A stretch of DNA of 64,000 bases from the NCBI GenBank assembly GCA_037176885.1, contig JAWWNJ010000007.1, positions 2,356,001 to 2,420,000 on the forward strand. The letters are read 5' to 3'. Below the pieces are notes generated by a model. That model was not told where the DNA came from, did no database searches, and saw only the letters and a program-made list of their open reading frames with translations. The translations under genes were made by a program, and so were the position numbers. Positions 43,957 to 56,939 of the stretch are shown piece by piece. The stretch's first letter is position 1; each line of letters opens with the position of its first letter. This stretch comes from Favolaschia claudopus. Taxonomy: Eukaryota > Basidiomycota > Agaricomycetes > Agaricales > Mycenaceae.

Positions 43957-45745
43957 TCACCTGCGGTCATTCCATTGACACTCACCCGCAATTGGGCTGA
44001 TGGATTTTCCCTCAGAAAGCCGATGCTTCCTCTGTTTTTGTTGTATGTATACGAGAATTGCCTGTTCCCGATCGCTTGCCATGCCCATCTCCCACCTCGC
44101 CTTAAGCCACTCGTGTTGACATGTAAGGCCGGGGTGCACTTTGGTCTGCAAAAGCCGATATAAGATGTGCCGTAGTGGACCGAGGTCATGATCGACAGAC
44201 TGATACCATGTAAGCAAACCCTTGTCGTGCCCGGCGGTCTTTGTGAATGCGGCATCTGACGAATACTCGGCCTCAAAGTCAAGATTCAAGCTTTCATCCG
44301 GGTCCAAAAGCGACATTCCGCCCAGAATGAACCTGATCTCGTCCCGCTGCACTGGAGTCATTGAAACGAGATAGAACTTCTGAACGAGCAGCTGCAGCAC
44401 ACGGTCTCGTGCCCAGGCGAGATGAGCTGGGTCGTCGGAGATGGATTCCAGGGCTTCGGTGGCGACGAGCGCGGCGGCGTAGTCTCCCGATACTACGAAC
44501 CGGGGTATTATCCAAAGTAGAGATCGTATTCGACGCCAGGTTGTGAATCTGTCCGTAAAGCTCCTTCGACTGTGAAATTTATGCTCCTCGGCATACCTCT
44601 GGCGCAGCTTGCCACGCGTCTGTAAATTTCTCAAAATAGTTTGAAGAGCAGGGTGAAGCACGGTTGGGTAAAGCTTCGGGTCGGGGTCGCCGTTGTCTTC
44701 TTGTGCAAGCATTCTCTCATGCCAACTTCGGTCCTCTTCGGTACCATATTCAGATGCATGTGATGGACTCGGAGCGCCTGGTGGTGTCTCATGTAGACTG
44801 GCTTGCGATGCCACGACTCGATTATGTTCATGAGATGGAGAGATTATTTCAAAATGCCTTACACTCACCGTCAACAGCTTTATCATCCAAATCGTTTCTT
44901 GATTGGGTCCACCTATCTTCGAGGAGGATGGGCGACTTCAAGAATGGAAACTTCGCTACGATGGGTATGAGGGAGATGGCGAGATTGCCAAAAGAGATTA
45001 CTAGCTCAACGGGAGTCTGAAAACTTGAGGTCTAGCTTGTAATACGGTATTTCATTGAAAAGATCTGATAAGCGGATTCGCCGCACCACTCACCTAATTT
45101 TACGCTGGGCCAGGCTCCCATCTCCTTTCGAATCATCGGTAGATAGAACTGTGATACAACCGGGTGAACTTTGTTCTGCAAAATGTATCGCAGTGACTCG
45201 AATTCATCAGCGACTGATGAAAGCATGGCGGTGAACGAGCCCTCGCCATGATGAGGCGCCTCGGAAAGTGGCCCCCAGCCCCAGTGTGGCGCCAAGAGGG
45301 ACATCGCGCCACGCATGTACTGTGCGTCTTCCCACTGCCTCGGAGACATTGGCTCGAAGTAAATTTGGCGGCAGAGGGGCTGAAGCACGACGTCCCGCGC
45401 AAAGAGGACGTGAGGGTCCGTGTCGTAGTTGCGCTCCAGCGTTGACGCAACGACAAGCGCGCCAGCGTAGTCTCGCGCTACTATGAATACGCCTATCGCG
45501 GCGGAGAGGAAAGCGACGTGGGGCAAATTGTCCTCTGGCGTTGGGAGCATATTGGTCGTGCGGAGGCGCCTATCGCGTTTATTCAGCAACTTGGTGTGTT
45601 CTTTTGAGTATGTCGACCGCAGACGATGATGCAATTCATCTAGACGCCACCCACGCAAGTTGCAGCCCGATCTCAGGATAAGACGCTCAGTACGATATAT
45701 CACTCCATCTTGGAACCGGGACCACATCGACTTGAAGGGCCGCAT
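43957..45745 (-). CDS. unknown protein with two tandem homologous halves
   Basis: Two neighbouring open frames join through a short middle exon: 45745-45104, 45016-44869, 44816-43957, all in phase, 549 residues. The N-half has ARDYAGALVVASTL, ARDVVLQPLCRQIYFEPMSP and MRGAMSLL; the C-half has SGDYAAALVATEAL, ARDRVLQLLVQKFYLVSMTP and LGGMSLL at the same spacing, followed in both by LRYILQNKVHP or LRHILYRLLQTKVHP. It is thus an internal duplication. The middle exon encodes a hydrophobic stretch (VELVISFGNLAISLIPIVAKF), possibly a membrane segment. The first intron uses GTAAAA as donor. The protein at 21060-21977 shares the DYAGALV motif once. Function unknown. Confidence 0.65.
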
Positions 45746-46007
45746 TAGCAGCAGCCAAGCAGTAGGTTTCGCGAATCTTCAACGGGAGTCGACGGGCATT
45801 GGATAGTTTTCGAAGTTGGAAGTATGCACAGAGAAGCAACAGAGAAGGCTTTCTTAATATTATGTAATTTTGCCCAGTAATTTAAGTACTCCCAATTAAA
45901 GCTTTTAAAAACTCTGTAAGGAAGACAACGACAAGGAGAACGGGCCAGACACATAGGTATTTTAAATTCAACGTGATTCGATGTGACTTTTCTTCTTCCC
46001 TGGCACA

Positions 46008-47019
46008 TTACAGGCCAGCCATCCACTTCCCACTCTGTTCTGCCCAAGTCTCCCCTTCCCCAGTCCCAAGAGCAAGCGTCAAACTAATGTGATTATGACC
46101 CTCCGCTTGAATCAACGGAACGTCACCCAGACCTAACTCCTTCAGAACCTCCTGCGCCTTCTTCCCGCTCGCCTTCATACCCTCTGGATCGCGCTCGCAC
46201 GTAACCAAAGCCAGGGGCGGCAAGAAACGTTTCCCCTCCGCGAAGCAGCGCTGCACAATCGCCAATGGCCCCACCTCCTGCTCCCTCCCCACGAAATACG
46301 ACGCCGCTCCTCCCGGCGGGAAGGACCACGGCGCCGACACGATCACTGTTCCCTTAATGCGCTCCATAACTCCCGCGGGCACACCCTCCAAGACAGTGTC
46401 CTCCATGAGGGTCGTCACGACATGCACCCCGCCCGCCGAGTGACCCATCATGAATACTCTATCCAAATCCGCGCCAGAGCCGAGCGCACTGGGATTGGAA
46501 AGCGCCCAGACAAGGGCATCCCGCAGATCGCACGCTGGGCCGGGGTACGTCGTTTCAGGCGCGAGACGATAGTCTGGGATGATGGTGATGAAGTTGCAGG
46601 GGAGGGCGGGGGAAGAGGCGAAGTAGTATCCCAGGTTGCCGTAGACGAGGTCGGCCGGGGCGGGGCGAGTGCGTGAGCCGGTGACGAAGCCACCGCCGTA
46701 GACAAAGATGAGGATGGGGTGTTTCGTGCCGGGAGGGGGTGGGTTTGGTGGGTAGTAGATGTCGAGCTGAGAACGAGTGAGTGAGATGGTGGTGAACGGG
46801 GCTGAGCGCCAATAGCTCACCTGGTGTCGATCCGTGGCACCGTACTTGAAGGTCTTTCTGCTACTGAGAATTTCGGAGCGTTTGTGCTCGAGTAGCGGGA
46901 CGAAAGCGTCGTAGGCTATCGATCATTCAGCCAGCTATAGACACCTGACATGAAATAATCTCACTGGGCTCGAGAACCTTTCCGATGTCGGTATCTTGCA
47001 GTTTGGCGATGATATCCAT
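46008..47019 (-). CDS. alpha/beta hydrolase (fold-3/kynurenine formamidase-like)
   Basis: Three exons (47019-46965, 46915-46821, 46766-46008) give 302 residues. YGATDRHQLDIYYP leads into the oxyanion strand ILIFVYGGGFVTGS; the nucleophile elbow is GHSAGG with Ser160; PPLALVTCERDPEGM probably carries the acid and EGHNHISL the histidine of the triad. The layout fits hormone-sensitive-lipase-like esterases and kynurenine formamidases of about 300 residues. No signal peptide is seen, so it is probably cytosolic. A longer frame upstream to 47361 exists; the start MDIIAKLQDTD was chosen because it gives the usual family length. Confidence 0.8.
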
Positions 47020-47570
47020 GGCGAAGGATGCGGTTTGGATGCGGAGGTCTTCTTGGAGGCGGGGACCGGGAAGAAACGCGATGGAAGTGGGATGAGACAA
47101 GCTGCTTGAGGTCGCGAGTATCGGATGGTGACGAGTGGTGGGATGGGAAACGACGGCAAGGCAAAGCAGCAGACCTTCGAAGTTAAGGAACGGTGCCCAC
47201 GACCGCGCGAACTCAGATCTGATCAAGTGATGTTCGGCCATCCCGCTCAGATCAATCCCGCTTTGCGACTGCCTCTGTCGAGCATGTCGAGGTATAATTT
47301 GTTGGATGGCTAGATGAGAAACAGTACCGGCCGGACGAGTAGCCGAACTTTCGGGCGGCACGCGTATTCAGAGCAGGACATACAGGATGAAAGATGGCGG
47401 CGCATTATCGCTCATACATAGAGTGGTCATTGAATAGATGTTACACACAGATAGTATAATATGGCGCGGGGTATCGATTGACGAAACGAAAGATACACTG
47501 TGAAAAGGGATGAGACGGAACAGAAGGGACGTATTGGGCACTCACACATTATATTTCCGACCTCTCATCC

Positions 47571-48440
47571 TCACTCAGTCGTCCACCTCCCGCGCGCAGC
47601 CAACAGCGCAACGAACATGACCCAGATGGCAACTCGTCCTACTCTCCCTAGCGCAGCCTTCACGCCGACAACACTGCTGAACGGATGTGGCATATGCCGC
47701 CTCGTCTGCATCGCACGCGCGTACACAAGTGCGGGCAGGGAGTAGTCTGTAGCATCTTCGTCTTCTTCACCTTCAGATGACGACGACGAGGGGTCCTGTT
47801 GAACGGGGGCGAGGGGGTATGCCGCGTATGGAGCTGCGGAGTCCGAAGTGGATAGGACGGGGGATGAGGCGCGTGTAGGCGGAGGAGCAGGCGGCGCAGG
47901 GCGGTAGGTGAAGAGAAGGGACGGGTGGCCAAGTGCAAGTAAGTCTTGCTCTTGCGGAGGCGCGCCACACGAGGGACAGAGGCCGTCCGAAGAGGGGCCG
48001 TCCAGCCACTAAGAAAGTGAGCGAAAACAACGAGAGAAGCCAGCAAAGGAAGGACGAACAGCGAAGATGTGCTCTGCGCAAAAAAGATGCCCGCAACATC
48101 GGGTGCGTACGGGATTTGTTGCTAGCTCGAAGCTAAAGGAGTCCATCAATCGATGAGTAACTTTCTTCTTCCCGGGACGCGGGACGACGTACCAGATGCC
48201 ACAATCCCGCTCTGGCTCTTTCTCCTTCCGCAGGTTGGCACCAGATCCTTTCCGCACAGGTCGCCTTGGAACCGGCCGCTTTATCTGGGGCGCCGGCGAA
48301 GGGCACCGAGATTGGCTGACGCTAGATCCGGATCCTAGGTCGAGCAAGTATTCCACTGCGTTGCCATTGAGGGCGTTGGACTCTTCCGGGATTGAGCCCA
48401 GCGTTCCAGAGCTTGAGCGACGAAGGGGAGTCCGAATCAT
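47571..48440 (-). CDS. degenerate RING-like protein with C-terminal membrane anchor
   Basis: Two exons (48440-48060, 48008-47571) give 272 residues. The centre reads FELATNPVRTRCCGHLFCAEHIFAWLDG...LCPSCGAPP, with the CGHLFC-x2-H and CPSC halves of a RING finger. The first CxxC pair expected before it is missing (FSFELA), so zinc site 1 is probably incomplete. The last 25 residues contain a hydrophobic segment (VAIWVMFVALLAARG). It may be a membrane-bound E3 ligase relative or an inactive homologue. The N-terminal third is basic and Ser/Pro-rich. Confidence 0.65.
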
Positions 48441-51321
48441 GGTCGGTGTTTCAGGAAGAGATGGTCTCGATCACTTTCGGATGGAGGCTCGTGACAATTG
48501 GGAAGGCCATATTCGGACTGGGCGGCGTGCAAACCGCATGTCGCGCAAAGATCCATGAACATTGGCGATGTCCTCAAGAATTGAAGAGAATTGCAGCCAG
48601 ATTATTCCAGGGATTTTGCCAGGAGAAAAGTTGTAAATTTGGGGGAACCAAAGCGAAGTTCTTGGCGACGGCCAATGGGACGACCAACTTCATTGCCCTG
48701 TAAGAAGCGTCCTCTGGAAAAAGCCTTCTTGAAATTCTTCCGACTCTTCACTTCGGAGAGTCGGTATGTATGTAGCGCATGCAACCCCAGAATCAAAGCA
48801 GAATGGAGAACTCCAGAACACGCAGTCTTAGCGAAAGGGTCACAGGATTGTCAAAGCACAAGAGAATAAATTCTAGGAACGAGTCCAGGCATGCGGAGGG
48901 ATAAGCAGTTGGAGGCGAGAGGCGAGACGAATAATGGGAGAGGAAGAGAGCAAGAAAGGTGAAAGAACGAAAAGCTACGAAAAGTCGACCCACTTTTTCA
49001 ATGGGGCATCAGAACCGGAAGCGTCGGCCGATTCCCGAAAACGCCGAAAGTTGAACCCAACATTTCAACTTGATTTCAACCAAGGTTAGAGTGAGCTTGT
49101 GTCTGCTTGTGTGGCCTCGGCGCCTTGCTTCGCCTCAAGAGCTCAAGGAGGAAGATATATCTCAGGAAGAGGATGAACGATATTATGATCTTTCCGGCCA
49201 AGATGAAGTAAATGCTGGTCGAGTTCAACTTGATGAAGCTCGCCAATAGTTGCCAATAGTTCAAGTATGAACTCTACGCGAGATACAGTTTAGTGCAGGA
49301 TAAGCCCACAAGCTGGAAAATCTCCTCGTTGAGGCAGGCAAAATTCGCGATAATTGCAATAAGCGGCGTACCACATACCACGTAATTATGCGCCAATGGC
49401 TTCCCGCCGAGGTCCCCGAAAAGTCGATAACCGAAATTCTTCTCCGTTTTCCTGTCGGACGATGAGTTTGGCTTGGCTGCGAGACTCGAGTTCAACCAGT
49501 ACCAACGCAGACCAACGCTCGCGTGGAAACAGGACAAGGTTTTTGAGTTGCCGCGGTTTCAGCGTGCGTATGTAGCGAGCGAGGAATTCGAAGCAAATTC
49601 GAAGCCATCATCCGAGGTTGGCCCGTATGCGGTGATGGTTTCTTGGGCTCGGATAGGAATTAGTATCGAAGAGAGATATGCGATTCTCAAATGGAAGGGA
49701 AGAAAAAACTCAGCGCGATGTACTCATGATGTACTCCAGCAGCTGTTGCTCATTTGATTGTCATGGGGTTATCAGACGTGGGTGTTTGCACGACCTAATG
49801 TCGAAGATAATATTGGAATGAGAAAGGAGTTTGCTGACAGAAAAGTGTACAGGAAAGTCGATTGTTGAACCAACAGACGAGGGCAGCAGGTCATCGAAGG
49901 AAATTCGACTGTCAATCCGGATGGATCTTCAAGTTGAATTGAAAGATGAACAATTGGTTCAACGCCACCTTCGCTCCGGCATTGCACGATATAGCCTACT
50001 CTTGCCTCGTCAGAAAGCCATGCCAGGGGATAGATAATCGCTGTACTTGTGTGCCGGGAATGCCATTGAATGACAACTGCCAGCATTTATTAACCGCTTT
50101 GCGTATTCTTTCACCCGGCCGTTGGGTGAGGTGCCGACACATAGAGTAGAGACACATGCGCTGCAAGAAATGTACCTTGTCTGGAAACGGAGGAAAATCC
50201 TCTGTCAAAACCGAGGCTAGTAGGCGAAACCTTAAAACGAGATGATTTCATCTGAGAGTCACTTGTCGATTTTTCGGCAGGTCCGAGGAGGTTCTGAAAA
50301 TCACCTGCTTGTGCCCACCGTGATATTCAAGTTGGATTGGCTTCGTTCAGTCCAAGTTCAGTCTATCTGTCTGCCGCCAAAGGGTCGGATACCTTGAAGG
50401 GAACTTGAGGGACCGTGAGTCGCCGTCCGGACAAAAATAGCAAGTGAGAAAGGGCCAGCGCCAAAGTTACCAATTCTTTTTTCTTCTTCCTTCCCGCGAA
50501 AAGCACAACCGGGAGATAGAGCGGGGATACGGGTATAAGCGGTCGTGAGCGAGCGGCCGTATCCCAGAAAAATGTATTCTTCGGAATAACCGTGTTCGAG
50601 AATTATTACCTCTCGAGAATGGGCAACTCGGAACTGAAATTCCGAGAAGAGAATGCTTCAATCTGCCCTACGATAGCATCGAGACAGACGAAAGAGGCAG
50701 AAGACCGCGGATTCTGCATTCATGGATGTAGTGTCATCGTTGCAGGATATTCTCCCAGAAATTCGGAGTAACAGTCGGAGTCGGCGGATGCTGTCGGGGA
50801 TTGTTTGGACACCGAGACCTTTAAGTGGAAGATAACTCCTTCTTTCTCTTTGTTACCGCCACGAGCCTAGCTTTCTCCGTCCCAGCCAGGGACATCATCG
50901 AGCTTGAGTCTGACAGACTTTCATCGCGATAAGGCTTTTGGAAATACTCACTGATTCTAGCGATACTCAGGCTAGCCGTGAAGAGGGCTGATGGACACGA
51001 CAGTTGAGAAGAAGAAATGTGAACGACACGTGCATTGAAAATTGCCTTGCCGGGAACATCTGTTGGACCTGTACGGCTCGCCCCGGCTTGGTAGAAAACG
51101 TCTCGCGGGGCCCACTCAGAACGCAGGGCGCCGTCGACGTGAGAACGACACAAACATATCCCCTGCTTCACGCCAATCCTTCCGCGGCGTTGGTCCATTT
51201 CTTTGTTTTTCATGTCCTCGGACCGAGACATCAGTGCTATGAACGCTGCAAGAACATATTGTGTCCCCACCCTCTGGCTTGTCTCTCGTTCCCCTCCTCC
51301 CTCCCTCCACCACCACCCCGA
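48441..51321. other. gene-poor stretch
   Basis: No frame in this 2.9 kb shows family motifs or a consistent splice pattern. Open frames of up to 182 codons at 50821-51369 (minus) overlap the start of the transporter gene and look like shadows. Confidence 0.5.
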
Positions 51322-53605
51322 ATGACTACGTCCTCTACGGGACAGTACAGTGCTGCTGCAAGTGGTCAAGAGAAGAGGCCGGAGTCGGCGGAACCCACAA
51401 TCACTCTGGAGGTCCTTCCTAGGCCGAATTCTACACCTGTTATTCCGGATGGCGGCTTCCGAGCTTGGGCCACTGTAGCTGGATCGTATGCGCTCTTCGT
51501 TCTCAGTGTTATCCCCGTTGACCTGGCGGCGAAAGATTTTTGATCATGTTTTGCGGATTCGGGTGAGTTTGTGGCGATCGCGCACAACTTATTGCTTTGC
51601 TTTGAGGCTGAATTGTTTGCAAGATATGGGAGTTCGTTCGGCGTATATCAAGGTTCATACTCTCTCAAAATATGGGCCCAAGGCGGCAGGAGATTAACAT
51701 CTAATGCAGACTTTTATGTCCGGGAATACCTTGTTACTTCCTCCTCTTCGGCAATATCGTGAGTCTCTATCTGCTACGATCACTCAGACAATAATTCTGT
51801 CGTGTAGGTGGATTGGGAGCGTCAACATATTCATTATCTTGGCGGGAGGCTTCATATCAGGGAGACTACACGACCGAGGATATTTGTAACTATTCCCTCC
51901 GAGCCTGCTGCATGATGGATTTATTCTGATATATTTTCCCAGCTATCCTCTCATGTGGGGTGGTTCCTTCTTCATCATTCTCTCCCTCTTCATGCTATCG
52001 CTCGCACGCCCCAATCAGTTCTACCAGGTGCGAAGCTCGTTCCATCCAATCCGAAGCTATCTCACTCCCGTCTCACGTTGGCTGCGATAGGTATTCCTCG
52101 CTCACGGGATAGCGAACGGAATCGGCGGCGGCATGACCTACGTCCCCTGCGTCGCCATAATATCGCACCACTTCCAGAGACGCCGTGCCCTCGCAATGAC
52201 CATCGTCGCCTCGGGCTCTTCCCTCGGCGCAGTCATCCACCCCATCATGCTCAACAATACGCTCCGTAGTAATCTCGGTTTCGGGAATGCTGTCCGCGCA
52301 AGTGCAGGACTTGTCAGCGGCCTGCTAATCCTTGCGTGCTTATTACTTCGCACACGGCTCCCCCCCTCGAAGGAGCCGCTGCATATGTGGCAGACATTGA
52401 AGAAAGCTGGGCGCGACGTGCCGTATGTCGTGGGTACATTTGGGTTAGTCGGCGCGGTCTTCTCTTCGTCTTATTTTCCATGCCACAAACAGCTGACACG
52501 ATTTTCGCTCGATCTCAGGTTGGTAATATTCACAACAGGGTGTAAGTACTCTCCTCTACCCTCTATTTCATCCTCAGCTAACGAGAAAAACAGATTATTA
52601 TCCACTCTTTTTCCTTCAACTAAACGCAGTTGAACACGGCATCGACTCGACATTTGCTTTCTATGCGGTAAGTCTGGTTTCAGACGCTCTTTCTCATTGT
52701 CTTTCAAATATGGATTCATGATGACTGACTCGTCGGCCCGTCTTTTTCCCCTCAGCTGGTCATCATGAACAGTGCTAGTGCCGTCGGTCGAATACTTCCG
52801 GGCATTCTCTCACAACGTGTCGGAATCAAGCTCATGGTTACTGTGGCGTCGGGACTCGGTTCCATCTTGATTTTCGCAATGATCGCGATGCATGACTTGC
52901 CAAGCGTCGTTTCTATTGGCGTGCTGTATGGATTCTTCGCGGGTGGAGGTATGTAATATCTTCCCAGAAAATTTTTCCTCTTTGCGTGTGTCTGATAGTT
53001 TCCTCCCTGTAGTCGCTACGCTGATGGGTCCGCTGTTTACCGTCCTCACGGACGACATGACTGAGCTAGGGTGAGTGTACCAATCCACCAGACGTCTTCC
53101 TGAGTATGCGATCCCTGACCTTGTTGCAGAACCCGGATGGGTGCCGCTTTCGCTTTCAGTGGTACGCTTTCGCATGCTCTTCCTTCCCACTGACCATATG
53201 CTGATCTCTATTTTATAGGTGTCGGCATTCTTCTTGGTACGTACTGATATATTCATCCATATGCAGACGAGGCAACAGCGCTCATTGATCAAAATATAGG
53301 TCCCCCAATTGACGGAGTTCTGCTCACAGACCACTTTGTCTGGTGGCGACCAGCTGTATTCAGCGGGGTGCGTGCTGGTTCCTTGCCCTCCTTCCTTCGC
53401 CGAATCCCCGACGTATTGGTATGCTAATACATTCCTACAGACAATGGCGGGAGTCGGATTCCTGTGCTTCCTCACCGTCCTCATTATCCATAAGCCGAGA
53501 GGTGCCGTTTCCGATAACGACAAAGACTCTGAGCTCGTGCCCGTACCGGTTCCAGTTCCCATACCAGCAACGCCAGTTCCAGTTCTCACCGAAGCGGAAC
53601 CATAG
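51322..53605 (+). CDS. MFS monocarboxylate-transporter-type carrier
   Basis: A gene of about ten exons from MTTSSTGQY (51322) to VLTEAEP and TAG at 53603-53605. The family hallmark PDGGFRAWATVAGS is followed after a 50 nt intron by FLIMFCGFG and YGSSFGVYQDFYVREYL. Later come ISWIGSVNIFIILAGGFISGRLHDRG, HGIANGIGGGMTYVPCVAIISHHF, RRRALAMTIVASGSSLGAVIHPI, LNAVEHGIDSTFAFYA and MNSASAVGRILPG, the normal order for fungal MCT/riboflavin-type carriers with 12 helices. The tail has a VPVPVPVPIP repeat. The substrate cannot be told from sequence. Most introns are 50-60 nt; the exact acceptor near 52600 is less certain. Confidence 0.85.
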
Positions 53606-56600
53606 GCATAATCCTACTTTACGACACCGAACACAGACCAAAACAGTAAAATATATAATCAATTCACGTCGCCGCCTACGCCAACGCAATGCAACGCAAT
53701 GCAACTGCCAACGCCAATGCCGACGCCCCTGCCATGCCCATGCATAGGACCTCCCGCCGCGGCCAACGATGACGGTGGCGATAATGGACGGACAGAGCCA
53801 TGGATGGGAGGTGGAGATCATCGATCAGGGCTGAAGCCAAATGGATATTCAAGACTCAATTATTACCATACATGTATTGTATTATGATTAGTTACGGATG
53901 CTAGATCTTACAAGCAAATACAAGCAATGGAGTTTCCAACAAGACGTCGAATGATTCGATAGATGACCGGACACGAGAGGCGGGATTGAGTAACTTCAAG
54001 AAGCTGTTGAGTAAATTTTTGACAGGCTAACGATGCATCGTCGTTTTATCTCCTAGATGTACGGAAACGGACTATGGTAGCAAAATCTGCGCTCTCTCTT
54101 TGAGACGGGAAGTATTCAAAATAGTGAGATTGACGCGACGCGTACGCGTTATGATGTGCTATTTGTCGCTGATGGGATCTGATGGAATCGCACAGCAAAC
54201 TCAACATATGTCACGTGCATCTGTTTAGTTGGCTCGCCAATAATGCACGCGAGTGAGTGAGCATTAGGGTGAGATGCGGGTGAAAAGCTCAAATCATGCT
54301 CGGTATTTGTAGCTTTCAGCTTGCAAAAAATGCAAGGTCAAGTCGCCAACCGCTGAATTGAACGTGTTGAACCGTGGGAAATTCGTTAGTGCATCCGGTT
54401 GAGCCCGCTTGAGTAACTTTTGCGCTTTCGCAGACGATGATAGCGCGGAGAGAAACCCGTCAATATATATAGAGTGCTCACCGCAACAGCTTAGCGGTTG
54501 CGAGGCTCCAGGTCCGCGGTAGTCCTAATCAACATTGCAAGTTCAAGTCTGCTGGATTCCAGGGCCATTGAACAAACTCAGCGAATCATATAATACGCCA
54601 TAAGAGTCTGATTTCTGCTTCAGGCACTCTGTCTTGAGCAAATAAATCGGCAAACAAGGTTCGCGACTGACCCTGAATTCGACCAGGAACGTTCGAAGTG
54701 CTCGATTCCGTGAATCCTTCGTCGCGAACTGATTTCCCGAAGTCAGCCGAGGTGAACTGCGAAGGCCCGAATAGAGTATGAAAATCTGCGCATTCGCCTC
54801 AGTTAAAAAATAGACAGGCTGGACTGAGGCGTCAAATCAAACACAGTGCCGAAGTCGACGAGACGTAAGAAACGATGAGGGAGGATTGCTCACAAGAAAT
54901 ATTAAGACACCGATACTTGGACTCGGAGCGGGCGAGGTCCTCGTGCTGTGTGCGGGTCGAGCTCGACATCTGGTAAGCGGACAGAATTTTTCATTGCGTA
55001 ATTCGATGTATCTAGCGTACCGATAAAATGTGATTCATCCAGTTTCCACAAATTTGGCTACACAGGAATAGTCTGCTGCTGAAGATTTAACTTGGTTAGG
55101 CTGATTGCAGCGATGGATCGACGCCGCTCTCTTGAAGCTGAGCCGAGCACTATCTATTGGCAAATCCTAGACGCCGAAGTCTAAATTCAAATTTTTGAAC
55201 TAGAATGCAGAGTTCAACAAGGTAAGCTCGGGTCCGCGGAGTCGAAATCTCGAAAGAATGTTCAATCTTCATGGCCTTGTGCGCACCTGCAGTTGATCAA
55301 CCTGAGTTCTGTTCTATTATGCTGCGGCGTGCCTCTTTGATGAGCAGTCCTTGTTGTATTCAGTTATTGAGTCGCGGGCGAACTCTAGTCTTTTCTTCGC
55401 CAATGAAACCACAAGTGGCGTCGCCGGTGCTCGCGATTCACGCGTGGGAGCGTCCAGGTGGAGAGAGCTTTTCAGATGGCATCCAAGGACAGACATAATG
55501 GTTAGGTGAAGGCGGGGTCATATCTGACGATTCTGTCGCGCTCAGAGCATTAGTTCATGGTTCATTATGAACAAGAAGATCGGGGATTGAGACGGCTGGC
55601 GACCATAGTCGACGAATCGTCGACAAAAGAAATGACTACATGGCCACCACTTGACAGTGAAAGTGAAGGCGAATCGCTCGAAAAATTGAGATGCCTGACG
55701 AGGTAGTAAATGAAGAGATTAGGATACCCGAGGCATCGAATTGACCCGAGGACAGACCTGGACAGACACGAGTGAGCAAGAACTGTGTGGGCTTGATGAT
55801 ACCGATTAGGACGCAGGTAAGATGTAGATACAGCTGCTTGCAGGACGTGTCTCAGAAGACAAAGGCGAGCGCGTGAACTTCAAGATACCTGAAAAGGTGG
55901 TCAGGTTCGAATCTGGAGCTTCCAAGGAGATGGGGTCAAGGAGAACAGCCGTGTTGCTGCCGCTTGCCAAAGTCAGTCCCAAGACAGGTGTTCATCGAGC
56001 ATCTGCAGCTACGGCTGAAGTTTCAATGCAAAGTACAGTATTCAGGCACCACTTTGAGGGCGATTAAGCGAGCGTTCATTCTCTGAGTTTGGACTTACCT
56101 CTCGAATTTTTATTCGTTAATCGCTCGGGGGCCGCAGCGTGGCTTGTCCAGTGACCTTCCTATGTGTTACTGACAAGCAGAAATGGTGTCACCAGCGTGA
56201 ACACCGGGCTCGCGGAGTATCGGAAATTAATCTGAGAGGGACCATCTGCTCACCTCGGCGTCAAATCCCCAGCGTGAAAGGAATCCATTAATAATGCTGC
56301 TTCACGAACCAATTCGTAAGTCCTGGTTCGCGAAATCTCTGTCACGGTACCAGAAAACACCGCTGCGACTCGAAACATTGGTGGTTTAGCTACTCGGAGG
56401 ATCGACGTACGGCACACGGCGACCCAGAGATCCTCCGAAGCCTCCCGCGAGTAGACAAAAAGTATGTTTCTTGATGCGGATTATGGCACGAGGTAGTGCT
56501 AAAAAGAGTTTTAAGCTCGTTCGCAGGCTAGTGAAACAAAATTGATCGCAAAACCAGAGAAGCGACTCAGAGAAGGATATAAGGGAAAACAGAAATCCAC

Positions 56601-56939
56601 TTAAGGTTTGGGCAGGAACAGAAGACGCCGCAGCTCGGTGGGAGGACGGCAGCGACGGTGAACTGATTACACGCGGGGTCGCCGGCGTTTCTTCAGTGGC
56701 TCAAGAATTCGTGGGCTGAGCAGGGTTGCGTATAGATTTTGCTCGGCATTATATTGACGCATGAGGTGGCGGCCAATAAGCAGATATTGCGATAAGATTC
56801 CAACGCTGCAGACTGGAGTAAAGCTTCCGAGGATCAAAGGTACGAGCCCCCGATTTAGGCATCTAGAAATCGCTGCGTCGAGATTTATTATAAGTGGATG
56901 CTGCGTCTCGAATAATCCACCCCCCAAACGCACCTCCGA
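53606..56939. other. gene-poor stretch of 3.3 kb
   Basis: A short CAACGCAATG repeat lies at 53680-53703. Otherwise I see no gene: frames at 55271-55498 and 55873-56067 have no motif, and no TIR or LTR was found by eye. Confidence 0.5.

Noticed and set aside
47019..47361. N-terminal extension of the hydrolase by 114 residues
   Set aside because: The extension lacks family similarity and the start at 47019 gives the normal length.
52810..53589. 259-codon minus-strand frame
   Set aside because: Antisense of the last exons of the MCT-type transporter, which has recognisable transmembrane motifs on the plus strand.
54480..54560. Hairpin with GTTCAAGTCTG, possible tRNA
   Set aside because: No 7 bp acceptor stem and no plausible anticodon loop.
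55890..55935. tRNA-like T-arm (GGTTCGAATC context)
   Set aside because: The stem has a mismatch and no acceptor stem, D-arm or anticodon arm can be built at the right distances.
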